In this document: positions 18,976 to 29,900 of the stretch, one piece after another
How the letters are laid out: each line of letters opens with the position of its first letter
Position numbering within the stretch: position 1 is the stretch's first letter
NCBI GenBank assembly: GCA_902788605.1
Contig: CADAKX010000001.1
Span: forward strand, 1-64,000
DNA from: an uncultured Prevotellaceae bacterium
GTDB lineage: Bacteria > Bacteroidota > Bacteroidia > Bacteroidales > Bacteroidaceae
Reading direction: 5' to 3'
Length of the DNA: 64,000 nucleotides
Program-made: the position numbers and the translations under genes
The notes under the pieces: model-generated
Database searches by the model: none
What the model was told of the DNA's origin: nothing
The model's input: only the letters and a program-made list of their open reading frames with translations

Positions 18976-21900
18976 TTATTTAATAATTACTTTTTTACCA
19001 TTCATAATATACAGACCGGGCTTCGTGGGACGCTCCATGCGACGGCCCTGCAGGTCGAACACACCCTTGCGCTGCTCAACAACATCGGTGGTCAACGTGG
19101 TGATACCGGTGGTATTGTACTTCTCGTCGTTGCTCAGGAACATGTTCCTTACCGAGAAGAGCTTGTCGACGACAGTTCCCTTGAAGGTCACCATACGCAC
19201 GGTCTTGCGATTCAGGTCCTTACCCTTGCTAGTAGTAGAGGTATACTTACAAGTATCCAGGTCAATGACAATATTCAGAGAGTCTTTGTTGAACTGAGGA
19301 GAAGAATAGCATGCGCCCTTCAGGTTGTCTGTCGTGTAGATATTCACATTGGCACCAGCACTTGATTTCGACACCAGTTCGATGACCAGATACTTATATT
19401 CCGACATATCAACATTGGCACTATAAACCCAACCCATCTCGCTGTTTGCCTTAGTAAACTTAAACACGGCTGAGGTGGTGTTGTTCTTGTAGGTACCTGT
19501 TCCTACCAGGTCGTTTCTCACATAGCGTGTGTCGAAGGGGAAATAGCCTGACTTGGCCGTGAAGGTATTGTCGATGGTATTACCCAGAGCATCGGTGTAA
19601 GAGACATTGACCGTGGTGCTGCCCTGACCGACACCCAACATCTGGCCGTTATAGAACTCTACGATGCCGGCTTCCTCGGGTACGAAGGTAGCATACTCGT
19701 TAACATACTCAGTGTGTCTGTCGGTATAGGTAGCCTTCAGCGTGGGAACAGCCTTCTCGCCAACCATCGTCTCAAGGGTGGCAGGTGACTGAACAAGACT
19801 CTTCACCTCGAACTGATCATTGGTGGGAGCAACAAACTCTTCAGGATAGATATCTTCCTCATTGAAGTCTTTCTCTGTAGAGAACCAGTCAAAGTCAGCA
19901 TAGCCGCCCTTAGCCTGAGTAGCATAACAGAACAGGCCAAAGCGAGAGCCTACGAAGACAGAGAGGTTGAAGCTCTGTGGTGTCTCGCTGCCGAACGATT
20001 TCCAGGTCTTGTTGTCCAGAGAATAATAGAACTTGGCCTTATTCTCCTCGAACTTAATAGAGGCACGCAGGTAAATGATGCTGTCAGGCAGATTGATAGC
20101 CATAGTCTTCTCTGCTGAGGTGAAGTTGCTACCGGCATCACGTACCTTCTCTTTCTGCCACAACAGCTGGAAAGCACCGTCTTTTTTCTCCACACATATC
20201 ATGCCGTAGGGATCCTGCAGGATGCAGATACCTGCACGGTCGCCCTCCTCCAGATGACTAACATCCAAACGGACAGTACCATTTGTATACTGATTCTTCT
20301 CAGCAAAGATACGCTGGGTCAGCATGTTGCGGGCCTGAGGCAGCTTCGTGGTGACATTCGAGGTCTTGATACGCAACCAACCCGCACGTTCCATCAGACT
20401 CCAAGCGGTATCGCAAGGCAGATGGTTCCATTCCCACTGCATACCCAAGGGATAAGTGCGGAATGCATCGGTAGTTGGCAAGCGCTTCACACGGATATTA
20501 CCCGTTGCCGTTGGTTTCAGCACCTTGCTCTCGAAGGACTTATATGGTGTGCCGTTGTTACCCACCACAGGCCAATCGTTCTTCCATGTCACAGGCTGCA
20601 GGTTGGGCATACGTCCCAATGCGCCGCGGTCTTCCTGCATGATGGTCCACCACTTGCCATTGACATCCTCAACGAGAGCGCCCTGGTGAATGGTGTTAGG
20701 CACATTATTGTAGGACTTCTCGACTACCACCTTTTCTTCATAGGGACCGAAGATGTCCGTTGAGCGGAATACTACCTGACCACTGGGCCAACCGCCATAG
20801 GTTGCATAGATATAATAGTAGTCGCCTTTCTTATAAAGGTGGCAGCCTTCAAGGCCGCTATCGTCACGAACCACAACCTCTTTTTGTTTCTTAAAGTTGA
20901 AGTTCTTGTCGAGTTCACACATCACCAAGTGGTTAATGCCACAGACAACATACACCTTGCCATTATCAAAGAGCATGCCTGGGTCATAGTAGTTACGGCC
21001 CAAACGTTTGACATCCCACTTGCCCTCGGGGTTCGTGGCCGACAACAGCCAAGCTTTTTCGTTATTACCGTTAATCAGGATATAGAACTTGCCATCATGG
21101 TATTTCATTGAGCAAGCCCACATGCCAGAGGCATAGGCATTCTTATCGTTCTTCAAATTATAGTTATCATTGTTGAGCAACTGCTTCAAGGGCTGAGCAC
21201 AGTATTCCCAGTTCACCAAGTCTTGTGACTTCAGAATGGTGGCACCGGGGAAGTGATGCATCGTCGTTGATACCATATAATAGGTGTCACCCACACGAAT
21301 CACATCGGGATCGGGGAAGTCGGCACGTACAATGGGGTTCTGATACTGACGACCAAAGTCGCTCACAGGCACGCTAGTAAAGTCGGCCTTCGGATAGTTC
21401 ACATTGTAGTACTCAGCATACCAGTCCATGCAGGCCTTTCCACAAGCCTCTTCCAGGCCGCCGAAGGCAGGCACCACCTTATTCTTACTAATCAACGTAT
21501 CAATATCAATAAGACAAGCCGTACCCGAAAGGGTCATCGAGATATTGCCATAATAGTCATGTACGTTTTTGGTCACCTGTCCCCACACCGAAGTGCGACC
21601 AGTGGCCCATGTGCCATAGTTTGATTCTACCCATTCGCCATGCTCGTTGTAGTGACCTGAGCCAGGTTTCTTAGGACTCCAGTCAATCTCGGTAACGATG
21701 ATAGGGTTGGTATCTACCACAGGCACTTGGTTGTGGAACTGGGTGATCTTGGCCTGTGTTCTGGCAGGCACATCACTGGCCTCCCATTTCTTATCCTCCA
21801 TGCCATACCAGCCATCATAGTCGTGAACAGCATAACCGATATTATAGCCAGTGATGGGATAGCTCTTATAGTCAGCATAGCCTGACTGCCAGCCAGCACC

Positions 21901-22626
21901 TGGAATCCAAACAATACCAGTGAAGCCATTGGCGCGAATCTTATCGTAAATCGGTTGGAAGAAGTCGTGAAGAGCTTTCTTGTCGTCAGCGCCCTGAGAG
22001 TTCTTCACACTCACAGGCTCGTTGGCCAACTCGATGCTAATCTGACCTGCATACTTTCGAACAGAGTCATTCTGAGTCACCATGTCCCACACCTGAAGCA
22101 GATACTTCTGATAGTAGTCACCGACCTTGATCTGTCCAGGACAAACACCGGGAGGACGTACCACAACATACATACCATGCTTCATAGCGTCAATCATCAA
22201 AGGTACATAAAGCGTTTTCAGGAAATTGGTCAGTCGAGAGGGATTAAAATGCTTGATGTTTGCTTCGCCTGTCCACTCATCGCTCTGACAAACAGCTGTC
22301 TGATAAGTGTAACCGTTATCATTGGTCCAAGCGGGATCCAGATGCAGACGGAACACGTTACACTTGGCCTTCTCCAAACCAACAAACAGTTTTTTGAAGT
22401 AAGCCTTACAGTTCGCGGCACCAGTAGAGTTATAACCACCTGTCCAACGATTGCCGTTGAACCACATACTCGGCGTATCCATAACGCCATGCAAAACCAC
22501 GTGATTTCCGTGAGTGTCCACCAGCCATTTGCCCTCCACGTGGAGCGAAGGCAACGGCTTTACACCCTGTGCCCACATTCCCATGGTGACACAGGTAACA
22601 AATAACATAGCCAGTAATTTTCTCAT
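18976..22626 (-). CDS. GH5 - GH43 fusion enzyme with Ig-like, CBM-like and sorting-tail modules
   Basis: This is a 1216-residue secreted enzyme and the first gene of the enzyme operon. The start at 22626 is chosen because a promoter element at 22658-22665 lies just upstream and a signal peptide (MRKLLAMLFVTCVTMGMWAQ) follows directly. A longer frame from 22725 would begin upstream of the promoter. A GH5 barrel spans about 25-410, with acid/base Glu203 (IELANEP) and nucleophile Glu313 (IVTEIDW). A GH43 domain spans about 428-730, with Asp439 (PDPD), Asp548 (YYDPGM) and Glu593 (GLEGCH). An XynB-like beta-sandwich (about 735-930), an Ig-like domain (about 955-1035), a beta-sandwich (about 1040-1170) and a C-terminal tail (FDLQGRRM...GLYIMNGKK) follow. 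It combines possible endo-action with side-chain or xylosidase action. Confidence 0.83.
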   Translation of the reverse strand: MRKLLAMLFVTCVTMGMWAQGVKPLPSLHVEGKWLVDTHGNHVVLHGVMDTPSMWFNGNRWTGGYNSTGAANCKAYFKKLFVGLEKAKCNVFRLHLDPAWTNDNGYTYQTAVCQSDEWTGEANIKHFNPSRLTNFLKTLYVPLMIDAMKHGMYVVVRPPGVCPGQIKVGDYYQKYLLQVWDMVTQNDSVRKYAGQISIELANEPVSVKNSQGADDKKALHDFFQPIYDKIRANGFTGIVWIPGAGWQSGYADYKSYPITGYNIGYAVHDYDGWYGMEDKKWEASDVPARTQAKITQFHNQVPVVDTNPIIVTEIDWSPKKPGSGHYNEHGEWVESNYGTWATGRTSVWGQVTKNVHDYYGNISMTLSGTACLIDIDTLISKNKVVPAFGGLEEACGKACMDWYAEYYNVNYPKADFTSVPVSDFGRQYQNPIVRADFPDPDVIRVGDTYYMVSTTMHHFPGATILKSQDLVNWEYCAQPLKQLLNNDNYNLKNDKNAYASGMWACSMKYHDGKFYILINGNNEKAWLLSATNPEGKWDVKRLGRNYYDPGMLFDNGKVYVVCGINHLVMCELDKNFNFKKQKEVVVRDDSGLEGCHLYKKGDYYYIYATYGGWPSGQVVFRSTDIFGPYEEKVVVEKSYNNVPNTIHQGALVEDVNGKWWTIMQEDRGALGRMPNLQPVTWKNDWPVVGNNGTPYKSFESKVLKPTATGNIRVKRLPTTDAFRTYPLGMQWEWNHLPCDTAWSLMERAGWLRIKTSNVTTKLPQARNMLTQRIFAEKNQYTNGTVRLDVSHLEEGDRAGICILQDPYGMICVEKKDGAFQLLWQKEKVRDAGSNFTSAEKTMAINLPDSIIYLRASIKFEENKAKFYYSLDNKTWKSFGSETPQSFNLSVFVGSRFGLFCYATQAKGGYADFDWFSTEKDFNEEDIYPEEFVAPTNDQFEVKSLVQSPATLETMVGEKAVPTLKATYTDRHTEYVNEYATFVPEEAGIVEFYNGQMLGVGQGSTTVNVSYTDALGNTIDNTFTAKSGYFPFDTRYVRNDLVGTGTYKNNTTSAVFKFTKANSEMGWVYSANVDMSEYKYLVIELVSKSSAGANVNIYTTDNLKGACYSSPQFNKDSLNIVIDLDTCKYTSTTSKGKDLNRKTVRMVTFKGTVVDKLFSVRNMFLSNDEKYNTTGITTLTTDVVEQRKGVFDLQGRRMERPTKPGLYIMNGKKVIIK

Positions 22627-22657
22627 AATTTTGTATAGGTTTTTATAAAAACTGGTG

Positions 22658-22665
22658 CAAAGATA
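22658..22665 (-). promoter_or_regulatory. Bacteroidota -7 promoter element for the enzyme operon
   Basis: On the minus strand this reads TATCTTTG, matching TAnnTTTG, about 32 bp upstream of the GH5-GH43 start. It lies between the terminator of the previous gene and the operon. I saw no comparable element in the short gaps inside the operon, so it probably drives all nine genes. Confidence 0.75.
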
Positions 22666-22723
22666 CAAATAAAATTGTATATTGTACACAATATGGCGTC
22701 TCATTTTCTTTTCAATATGTAAC

Positions 22724-22763
22724 AAAGAAGGTGGGCAAGCATACCTGCGTATGCCTGCCCACC
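22724..22763 (-). terminator. Intrinsic terminator after the 1282-residue protein gene
   Basis: The stem is formed by 22730-22743 and 22750-22763 (GGTGGGCA...TGCCCACC with an inner GCATA/TATGC and one mismatch). On the minus strand it is followed by TTCTTTGTT. It separates the gene at 22788-26636 from the enzyme operon. Confidence 0.8.
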
Positions 22764-22787
22764 CTATTGTTATCTGATAAGATAGTG

Positions 22788-25700
22788 TTACTTCTTAACT
22801 ACCTTCTCAATGCGTACGGTACCATCGCTCATGTACTTCTTCACGATCTGGATACCCTTGTTGGCTGTCACGATACGACGTCCGTTCAGGTCGTAGAGTT
22901 CTACGCCACGAACACGTGCCTCGCGAACATTGTCCACAGGAGCCAACTCACCAATCACCTCGTTGTATGCAGCAGCATAGTCAGCGTTGGTCTTGTTAGA
23001 CATCAACAGGCGAACATCATTGAAGAAAGTATGAGAACCAGAAGCAGCATTTGCACCAATGGTCAGGATACCGTCAAGAACAGTTACCTCCATCTCGGTA
23101 TTAGCCTTGGGGAATGACTGGCCGATGCCAGGGCACTCTGCCCATGCAGCGAAGTTATAGTCACGATCCTCTTCATTAGGCTCCTCGCCCTCTTCTACAG
23201 GCTCAACAGCAGGAGTATCAGAAAGCTTTGCAAATACGAAGCTCTGATCAATATTAGAAGCGTCGTCATCCTGCATACGCTCACCGAAGCCAATCTTAAT
23301 GGTGTAAACACCAGCGGGCAGGTCGGTGACGGTCTGCTCTACGCGGTAAGCACCACCCCAAGTCTGGAACATGCAGTCCTCAGCAATAGTGCTCGTACCC
23401 TGAGTAGAACCCCAACCCCATGACAACTGGGGACGGTTGAAGCCTTCAGGAACAGTCCAACCAGGAACAGCCTCGTCGGTGAAGTCAGTCTTATCGCTCA
23501 GTTTGTAAACGTTCGGGTTCTTAACGAACACGGTCATATCATAAGAAGGAATAACCTCTTCCTCTGTGGTTTCGTCGATAGTAACAGCGAACAGTTTGCT
23601 ATCAGCGTTCTTCAGATCAGAATAGAGAAGCTTCTTTATGCTCAGCTTAACCAGCTCAGCCAGGTTGTCATCATCGATGAGAGCCATATTCACGTCCTCA
23701 ACGAACTGCTCATCAACGGCCTCGTCAAGAGCCTTAGCCAATGTGCTCATAGAAGCAAGACCCAAGCGCAGACGCTCGAAGAGCACCTTAACACCGGTAT
23801 CAGCAGTATTAGACTCACCCTCGGTGAAGAGCAGAGAACCAACCTTAGCAGCGTCTGTCAACTCCTTAACAGCAACAGTCAGAGCATCGTTGTCAGTCAG
23901 CACGTCGAAGGTGTAAACAAGATCGGTGGTAGGCTCAGCCTCAGGATCCTCGGGATCGGGAACAGATACCCACTCAGAAGTAGCATGATACTTAGCATTG
24001 AGAGCCTTAATCTGAGCATAGAGCTCGGTAGCATTGAACTTCTTCTCTGCATTCTGGCGCTCAACATCGAGAGACTTCTTAATCTGAGTATCATAGTTGT
24101 CGCAGAGTGAACGGTGATCTTTCAGGGCGCCTGTCAGAGCATCCAGCTCGGCAGCGGCAGCCTTGAACTTAGAAGGAGCAGTGTAACCACTCTTCTCGGC
24201 CTCATACTTAGTCACTGCAGCTGACAGACTATTATAGTCAACACCAGCATAGCGCTCAGCACCATTTGCGTCGAGGGCAGCCTTAGCGTTAGCCAGAGCA
24301 TCGTTGAGCAATTGAGTCTCCTCAATACCCATTGTGCTGGGGATATACTTCATCTCAACATTTGCAAGAATAACCTCATTGAAGCCACCTACGCTCCAGC
24401 GCAGCATATAGTTGTCGGTTACAGCAGGAGTGAAATCGATAGATGTAGCGGTAGTACCTGTAACAGTGTTCTGGCTACCATTCACGTTAGGTGTATTGTT
24501 GATGGTCTGAGACAGATAAGCCTCGGCATCCTCATCAGCAGGATTCAGAATAGAGAAAGTCATCTGAGAACCATTGTCCTTCCACATAGCAGAGTTGAAG
24601 GTGATTCTGTACTTCTTGCCACCCTCGAGCTTCAGCTCATAACCTTCCTGTGTGCCATACTGCACATAACCCTCACGGAAATAGAGGCCCTTGGTAAAGT
24701 CACCGCCCTCACCGAAGTCGAACATACGAGGACCACTACCATAAGTAGACTCAAAGGTACGCTCCTCACCATTAAAGTTTACAAGATAACCCTCAGGAAT
24801 ACCACCAGCGTTTGTTGTAGCGAAGGTGTTAGCAACCACAGCCTTGATTGTATCAGAAGGATCAACAACGACCTCACCTACATAGAATGAATATTCATAT
24901 GTTCCATATGTATTCTCATCGAAGCTAGCTTCAGGGAATACCTTAGTAATCTTAATGGTATAAGTACCTGTAGACAGGTCGCCTTCCCAATCACGCTTCA
25001 AGATAACAGACTCAGCAGCCTTGAAGCCTTGATCCATATCGGGAATAGTTACAGGGTTAACAGGCTCAATAGACAAGCTCTTACCATTCAGTGTAGCAAC
25101 CATATCTCTGCAGTTTGCCAACTTATCGAAGGTAACATTAAACTCCTTGATATTGTTAGGCAGGTTGAATGAACCCTCCTCAGGATCAGAAGCAATAATA
25201 ATAGGTGTTACGTAGATGTAAGCAATAGCATCGGGCTCCATAGCGATATCCTCGTTCTCAGTAGCCTCACCCTCGAAGTTTGCCACATCCTGACCCTTAA
25301 CGGCCTCTGAAGTGTAAACCAAGTGATAAGCAGGATCAGTGGGGTTGATGAACTTCACCTCAACCTTGAAGTTAGAATTATCAGCATAATTCTCAATCAT
25401 ATCCTCAAAGAAGATATAGAAGCGGCCATCAGCAAAAGCCTCAACAGAAGTAATATCATAATCCTCTGACAAAGGCTCTCCGTCAACAGTTACCTTGACG
25501 CAACTCTTGGGGAAGAGCAAACGGGGCTTACCGGAAGCAGCCACCAAAGCAGGAATATTGGTATCGAAACCAAAGTCAATCTTAATAACGTCTTGAGCAT
25601 ACTCAGCAAGCGTACCGAGCTTATAGACCTCGAAATAGATGTTATCAAAATAGTATTTGTTAGCACCAGGATGTGAATCATCATTCAGATTGAAAGCAAC

Positions 25701-26636
25701 AGACTGGAGCTTCTTTTCATCCTTAGACTGATCTGCAGTAATAGTTCCTTCCTTCTCGAAGGTCTGCCAGTCTGAAGTGAAAGACACATTACCTAACATA
25801 TCCCAGTGAATATAATCACTAGGTTCAGCATGTGCCTGAGTAGCAGCAGTTGCATCCTCATCAGCACGATAATCAAAACGTACGCGATACTTAGTACCAG
25901 CAGGCACGGGCTCAGTAAAACGGAACCAGAACTGGTTGTCCCAAGGATTGTCAACCTTATCAGTAGCCTCAACCACGATACCGCGGCTACCGTCTACACC
26001 AATTCCATCCTGAATCTCAGAGGGGAGGGGATCGCCATTAGCAACCTTTGAAAAGAAGCAGCTGTTGTCATCGCCTTCCATGTCACTGTTGGTAATGATG
26101 TTGTTCCAACCAACAGAAACAGCATTACCAGCCTTTTCGAGTTCCATTCTGGTTACAGTAACATTAGCCCAGTTGGCACCCTTGATAGCATGCAGGTGAC
26201 AGAAACCCTTGTCCTTAACGATAGCCTTCAGGTCAACAACATAAACGTTCTCGCCCTCGGTAGTGAAGTACTTTGAAGACCAGCCACCCTTAGTGTTATC
26301 AATCAGGTGAGACTCGGCCTCATCAGCGTTCCACTGGCCCTCGTCCTTGTCACGGTTGAGGAGGAAACGGGGAGAACCGTCGGTCACCTCGACAATCAGC
26401 TTGGTATAAGCTGACAGGTCAGCATAGTTAATAACACTGGGATCGCCATAAGGCTGACCGGTGGATTCATCCAGAACCCACGCGCATTCGGCTGTACCGG
26501 TGCTCTTGGCATCTGCAGTCCAGCCATCCCATGAACAGAAAGGTACTTCCTCAAGAGATACCTTCTCTGCACTAGCAGTCGTTACGCCCAAGAACATCAG
26601 CGTCAGGGCTAACATCATGCGGAAAGTTTTTTTCAT
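22788..26636 (-). CDS. Large modular secreted protein with CBM4/22-like domain, function unknown
   Basis: This is a 1282-residue secreted protein with a signal peptide (about 1-23). The start at 26636 is preferred; one at 26642 adds two residues. I see no catalytic domain. Residues about 24-150 look like a beta-sandwich. Residues about 160-335 resemble a CBM4/9/22 fold (ITNSDMEGD opening, FTEPVPAGTKYRV in the middle, YFDNIYFEVY close). Several Ig-like stretches and another beta-sandwich follow. A helical, possibly coiled region covers about 790-1000. A C-terminal beta-sandwich precedes a tail containing VELYDLNGRRIV. The protein is acidic, with a Glu/Pro-rich stretch near 1185. A surface glycan-binding protein is a reasonable guess, given its position between the regulator and the enzyme operon. 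It has its own promoter and terminator. Confidence 0.7.
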   Translation of the reverse strand: MKKTFRMMLALTLMFLGVTTASAEKVSLEEVPFCSWDGWTADAKSTGTAECAWVLDESTGQPYGDPSVINYADLSAYTKLIVEVTDGSPRFLLNRDKDEGQWNADEAESHLIDNTKGGWSSKYFTTEGENVYVVDLKAIVKDKGFCHLHAIKGANWANVTVTRMELEKAGNAVSVGWNNIITNSDMEGDDNSCFFSKVANGDPLPSEIQDGIGVDGSRGIVVEATDKVDNPWDNQFWFRFTEPVPAGTKYRVRFDYRADEDATAATQAHAEPSDYIHWDMLGNVSFTSDWQTFEKEGTITADQSKDEKKLQSVAFNLNDDSHPGANKYYFDNIYFEVYKLGTLAEYAQDVIKIDFGFDTNIPALVAASGKPRLLFPKSCVKVTVDGEPLSEDYDITSVEAFADGRFYIFFEDMIENYADNSNFKVEVKFINPTDPAYHLVYTSEAVKGQDVANFEGEATENEDIAMEPDAIAYIYVTPIIIASDPEEGSFNLPNNIKEFNVTFDKLANCRDMVATLNGKSLSIEPVNPVTIPDMDQGFKAAESVILKRDWEGDLSTGTYTIKITKVFPEASFDENTYGTYEYSFYVGEVVVDPSDTIKAVVANTFATTNAGGIPEGYLVNFNGEERTFESTYGSGPRMFDFGEGGDFTKGLYFREGYVQYGTQEGYELKLEGGKKYRITFNSAMWKDNGSQMTFSILNPADEDAEAYLSQTINNTPNVNGSQNTVTGTTATSIDFTPAVTDNYMLRWSVGGFNEVILANVEMKYIPSTMGIEETQLLNDALANAKAALDANGAERYAGVDYNSLSAAVTKYEAEKSGYTAPSKFKAAAAELDALTGALKDHRSLCDNYDTQIKKSLDVERQNAEKKFNATELYAQIKALNAKYHATSEWVSVPDPEDPEAEPTTDLVYTFDVLTDNDALTVAVKELTDAAKVGSLLFTEGESNTADTGVKVLFERLRLGLASMSTLAKALDEAVDEQFVEDVNMALIDDDNLAELVKLSIKKLLYSDLKNADSKLFAVTIDETTEEEVIPSYDMTVFVKNPNVYKLSDKTDFTDEAVPGWTVPEGFNRPQLSWGWGSTQGTSTIAEDCMFQTWGGAYRVEQTVTDLPAGVYTIKIGFGERMQDDDASNIDQSFVFAKLSDTPAVEPVEEGEEPNEEDRDYNFAAWAECPGIGQSFPKANTEMEVTVLDGILTIGANAASGSHTFFNDVRLLMSNKTNADYAAAYNEVIGELAPVDNVREARVRGVELYDLNGRRIVTANKGIQIVKKYMSDGTVRIEKVVKK

Positions 26637-26688
26637 GTGCAATAAGTTTTAGTTAAGTTAAAGATAATAAAAATCAATTTTTTCGCTG

Positions 26689-26696
26689 CAAAGATA
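26689..26696 (-). promoter_or_regulatory. Bacteroidota -7 promoter element for the modular secreted protein
   Basis: On the minus strand this reads TATCTTTG, about 53 bp upstream of the start at 26636. No clear TTTG is seen at the -33 distance. Confidence 0.7.
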
Positions 26697-26838
26697 ATAT
26701 GTTTGCGCAATACCCATTTCCAATAACGTATCATTGTATTTAGATTTTGTAACAGAGGAAAAACGCAACAAATAGAAAAAGAAACGAAACAAAGCGCATT
26801 TAAGGGCCTCGCAAAGGGGTTATTAATCCCACACGTAG

Positions 26839-26886
26839 AAAAAAAATGCGGGTACACGTAGCAACAATTGCGCTTACGCATACCCG
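26839..26886 (-). terminator. Intrinsic terminator after the hybrid regulator gene
   Basis: On the minus strand CGGGTA (26886-26881) pairs with TACCCG (26854-26849), with a further inner stem CGTA(A)GC/GCTACG, and a run of eight T follows. It lies about 55 bp after the regulator stop codon and before the next promoter. Confidence 0.85.
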
Positions 26887-26940
26887 GAAGTTCCAATTAA
26901 CTAACGCGTTTTTACTGCATAGCCAAAGAGGAAAAACACG

Positions 26941-29900
26941 CTATTCCGTTCCCTCTTGTTCGGCATACTCTGAAGGAGAAATGCCGAAGTGCTTGCGGAA
27001 GATGGTAGAGAAGTGTGCGAGGTTCGAGAAGCCCACGGTGTAGGCAACCTGGGTAACATTAACCTTTTGTTCACGCAACAGACGGGCGGCTTGTTCCAGA
27101 CGGATATTCCTAATGAATTCGCTGGTAGAGATACCAGTCAACTCTTTCATCTTGCGATGCAACTGAGCACGGCTGATGCCCACCTCTTGTGTCAACATAT
27201 CAACATTAAAGTCACTATTCGACAGGTTCTTGTTCACCGACTTCATAATACGTTCCATGAGCAGCTCGTCGTTACCCTTCACCTCTGGCGAGGTCACCTT
27301 GTCGGCTTGCTGCTGGGCGCCGCTATACTTTCCTTTCAGACGCTGACGACTTTGGATGAGGTTTTCAATAACCATATGGAGTTCTTCCAAATCAAATGGC
27401 TTTGCCAGGAAGGCATCGGCACCGCGCTCCAGACCCTCCAAACGGTGGGCAACATCCGACATTGATGTCAGCATGATAACAGGCACATGAGACACCTTGA
27501 CACTGGTCTTGATCATACGCAACATGGTAAAGCCATCCATCTCAGGCATCATTACATCGCTCACAACAACATCATAGTCTCCAACAAGGAGTTCTTTGAT
27601 GCCCTCTTTGCCGTTAGAGCAGACCGTGAACTTGTAATAACGCCCCAACTCGCTGGAAATGTAGCGACCAATCTCAACATCGTCGTCCACCACAAGTACG
27701 CGATGCTTAGCACTGCTTGCTGTCTTTACAGGCGTTACCTCTACTTCTTCCTCTGCAGGTGTTTCTTCAATCTCATTGGCAGACAGATGTGCATTGCCCA
27801 AAGGCAGTGAAACCTCAAAGACTGAACCTTTCTCGTCTTTGCGATTATGGGCCTCAATGGTGCCGTGATGCATGTCAACAATCATCTTACAGAGGTTCAG
27901 GCCAATACCAGTACCATCAATATGCAGGCGACGCGAATTGCCTCCCTGATAGAAACGGTCGAAGATATGCTTCATATTATCGGCATCAAGTCCAACACCA
28001 CTGTCAATCACCTGCAGAATCATATTCTTGTCGGTATGGGTGAGACGAATCTCCACGCTACCTCCATCATAACTATACTTAAAGGCATTCGACAGCAAGT
28101 TGGTAATAACCTTATCAAACTGACTGCGGTCTATCCAAACGTTAATCTTATCAGCATCATGCGTAAATGTGAAGTTGATATTACGCTCGCCAGCATTATA
28201 CTCAAACATCTTATAAATGCCTTGGGTAAAGGTCACCAAGTCTGTCTCCAGACAATGCAACTGCATCTGTTGCTTGTCAATCTTCCTCACGTCGAGAATC
28301 TGATTCACCAAGTTCAAGATACGCTTGGCATTATGATCAATAGTGTCGATATCACGTAGAGCGTCCGGTTGGTCGCTGCCGATATGACGCTTGAGGTTGG
28401 CAAGCGGGCTCATGATGAGAGTCAGCGGCGAACGGATATCGTGTGTGGCATTGATAAGGAACTTCATCTTCTCTTCGTTCATCTGCTCATGTGCATGACG
28501 ACGATAGGTGAGAAACACGTAAACAGCCAACGACAAGAGAGCCACAATATAGACAATGTAGGCCAACGTGGTGCGGTACCAAGGCGCACGAATGGTGACC
28601 ATAACCACCTTCTCGGGTGTATATTGGTTGCCCTGCTGGGCACGTACTTCAATACGATAGGTGCCTGGCTGCAGGTGACTCAACGTGAAATCGTTGACAC
28701 CAGCAGTATTGCGAATCCACTCTCCATCATTGACGCGATATTCGAAGGTGACATTCATGGGATTGTCGAAGTTCATCTGCGAGAAACAGAGGGTAATGGT
28801 ATGGTCAAGGTAGCTCAACGTGAAATGGTCGCTCTGCCAAACAGGCTCCTCAGTGATGCGAACACCATTCAAAACCGTACGGGTATTCACGCCTTGACCA
28901 CTGACTAGGAAAGCCGTCAACTGAAGAGGAGCTAACGAGGGATTAGAGGCATTGACATTCTTTGGCTGGAAAACAGTCAAACCATCGTTCTGACCAAAGA
29001 ACACCATATCATCATCGGAATGCATGCCTACGCCATAAAGGAACTCCGCCTGCACCAAGCCATTACCATTGATATGGCCCAAGAAACTATGGCTGGACTG
29101 CTGATACTGCCATACACCCTGAGAGGTGGAGCACCACAGGTCACCATTGTTGGACTGAACGATATAGCATACGGCCTTGTTAGTAAGTTGATTACTACCA
29201 GGGAAGCGCTCCACACGACGCGTCTGACGATCATAAAGGTAAAGGCCCTGTTCTGTGCCAATGGCAATACTTCCATCCAAAGAACGTCCATCAGGCAAAG
29301 TGCCCCTGTGCAACTCGCACACATCAAAGCACACTACCCCATCAAGCTGTGAGTTCCAACCCTGAGAACGGAAGCTGTCCTTACGTGGATCATAGCAGGA
29401 AATTCCCGATGAGGTGGCCATCCATATATAACCCTTACTATCGCTCGACATGCCCATTATCCAGTTGTTGCACAACCAACCACGCACAGGATCTCGTTCA
29501 GAGAAATTGCGATTGCGCAAGCTGCCGGTCTGAGGGTCATAGATACAGAAGCCACGCGAGAAAGTGGAAATATAGATACGACCTTGATCATCGCTGGTCA
29601 TGTCATTGAAGCGGTCGCAATCGAACGTAACCTTCTGCTGATAACGACCTGTCAAGGGATCGTAGGCAAAAAGACCATTATCGGTGCCAACCCAGAAACG
29701 TTTCTGCTTGTCACGGAAGATAAACTCAACAGCGTCTGGCGAGGCGGGATGCGCTACCACATGCCCATGACTATTAAAGCCATAAATTCCTACTCCTTGG
29801 ACTGTACACCAAACCGTTCCTTCGTCACCTTCACATACAGACGAGATACATGAACCAAGGCGGATACCCTGTGATTGGAAGCTCCAGCTGCTGAAATCAA

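Noticed and set aside
22627..22725. N-terminal extension of the GH5-GH43 protein to 22725
   Set aside because: It would start upstream of the promoter element at 22658-22665, and a proper signal peptide begins at 22626.
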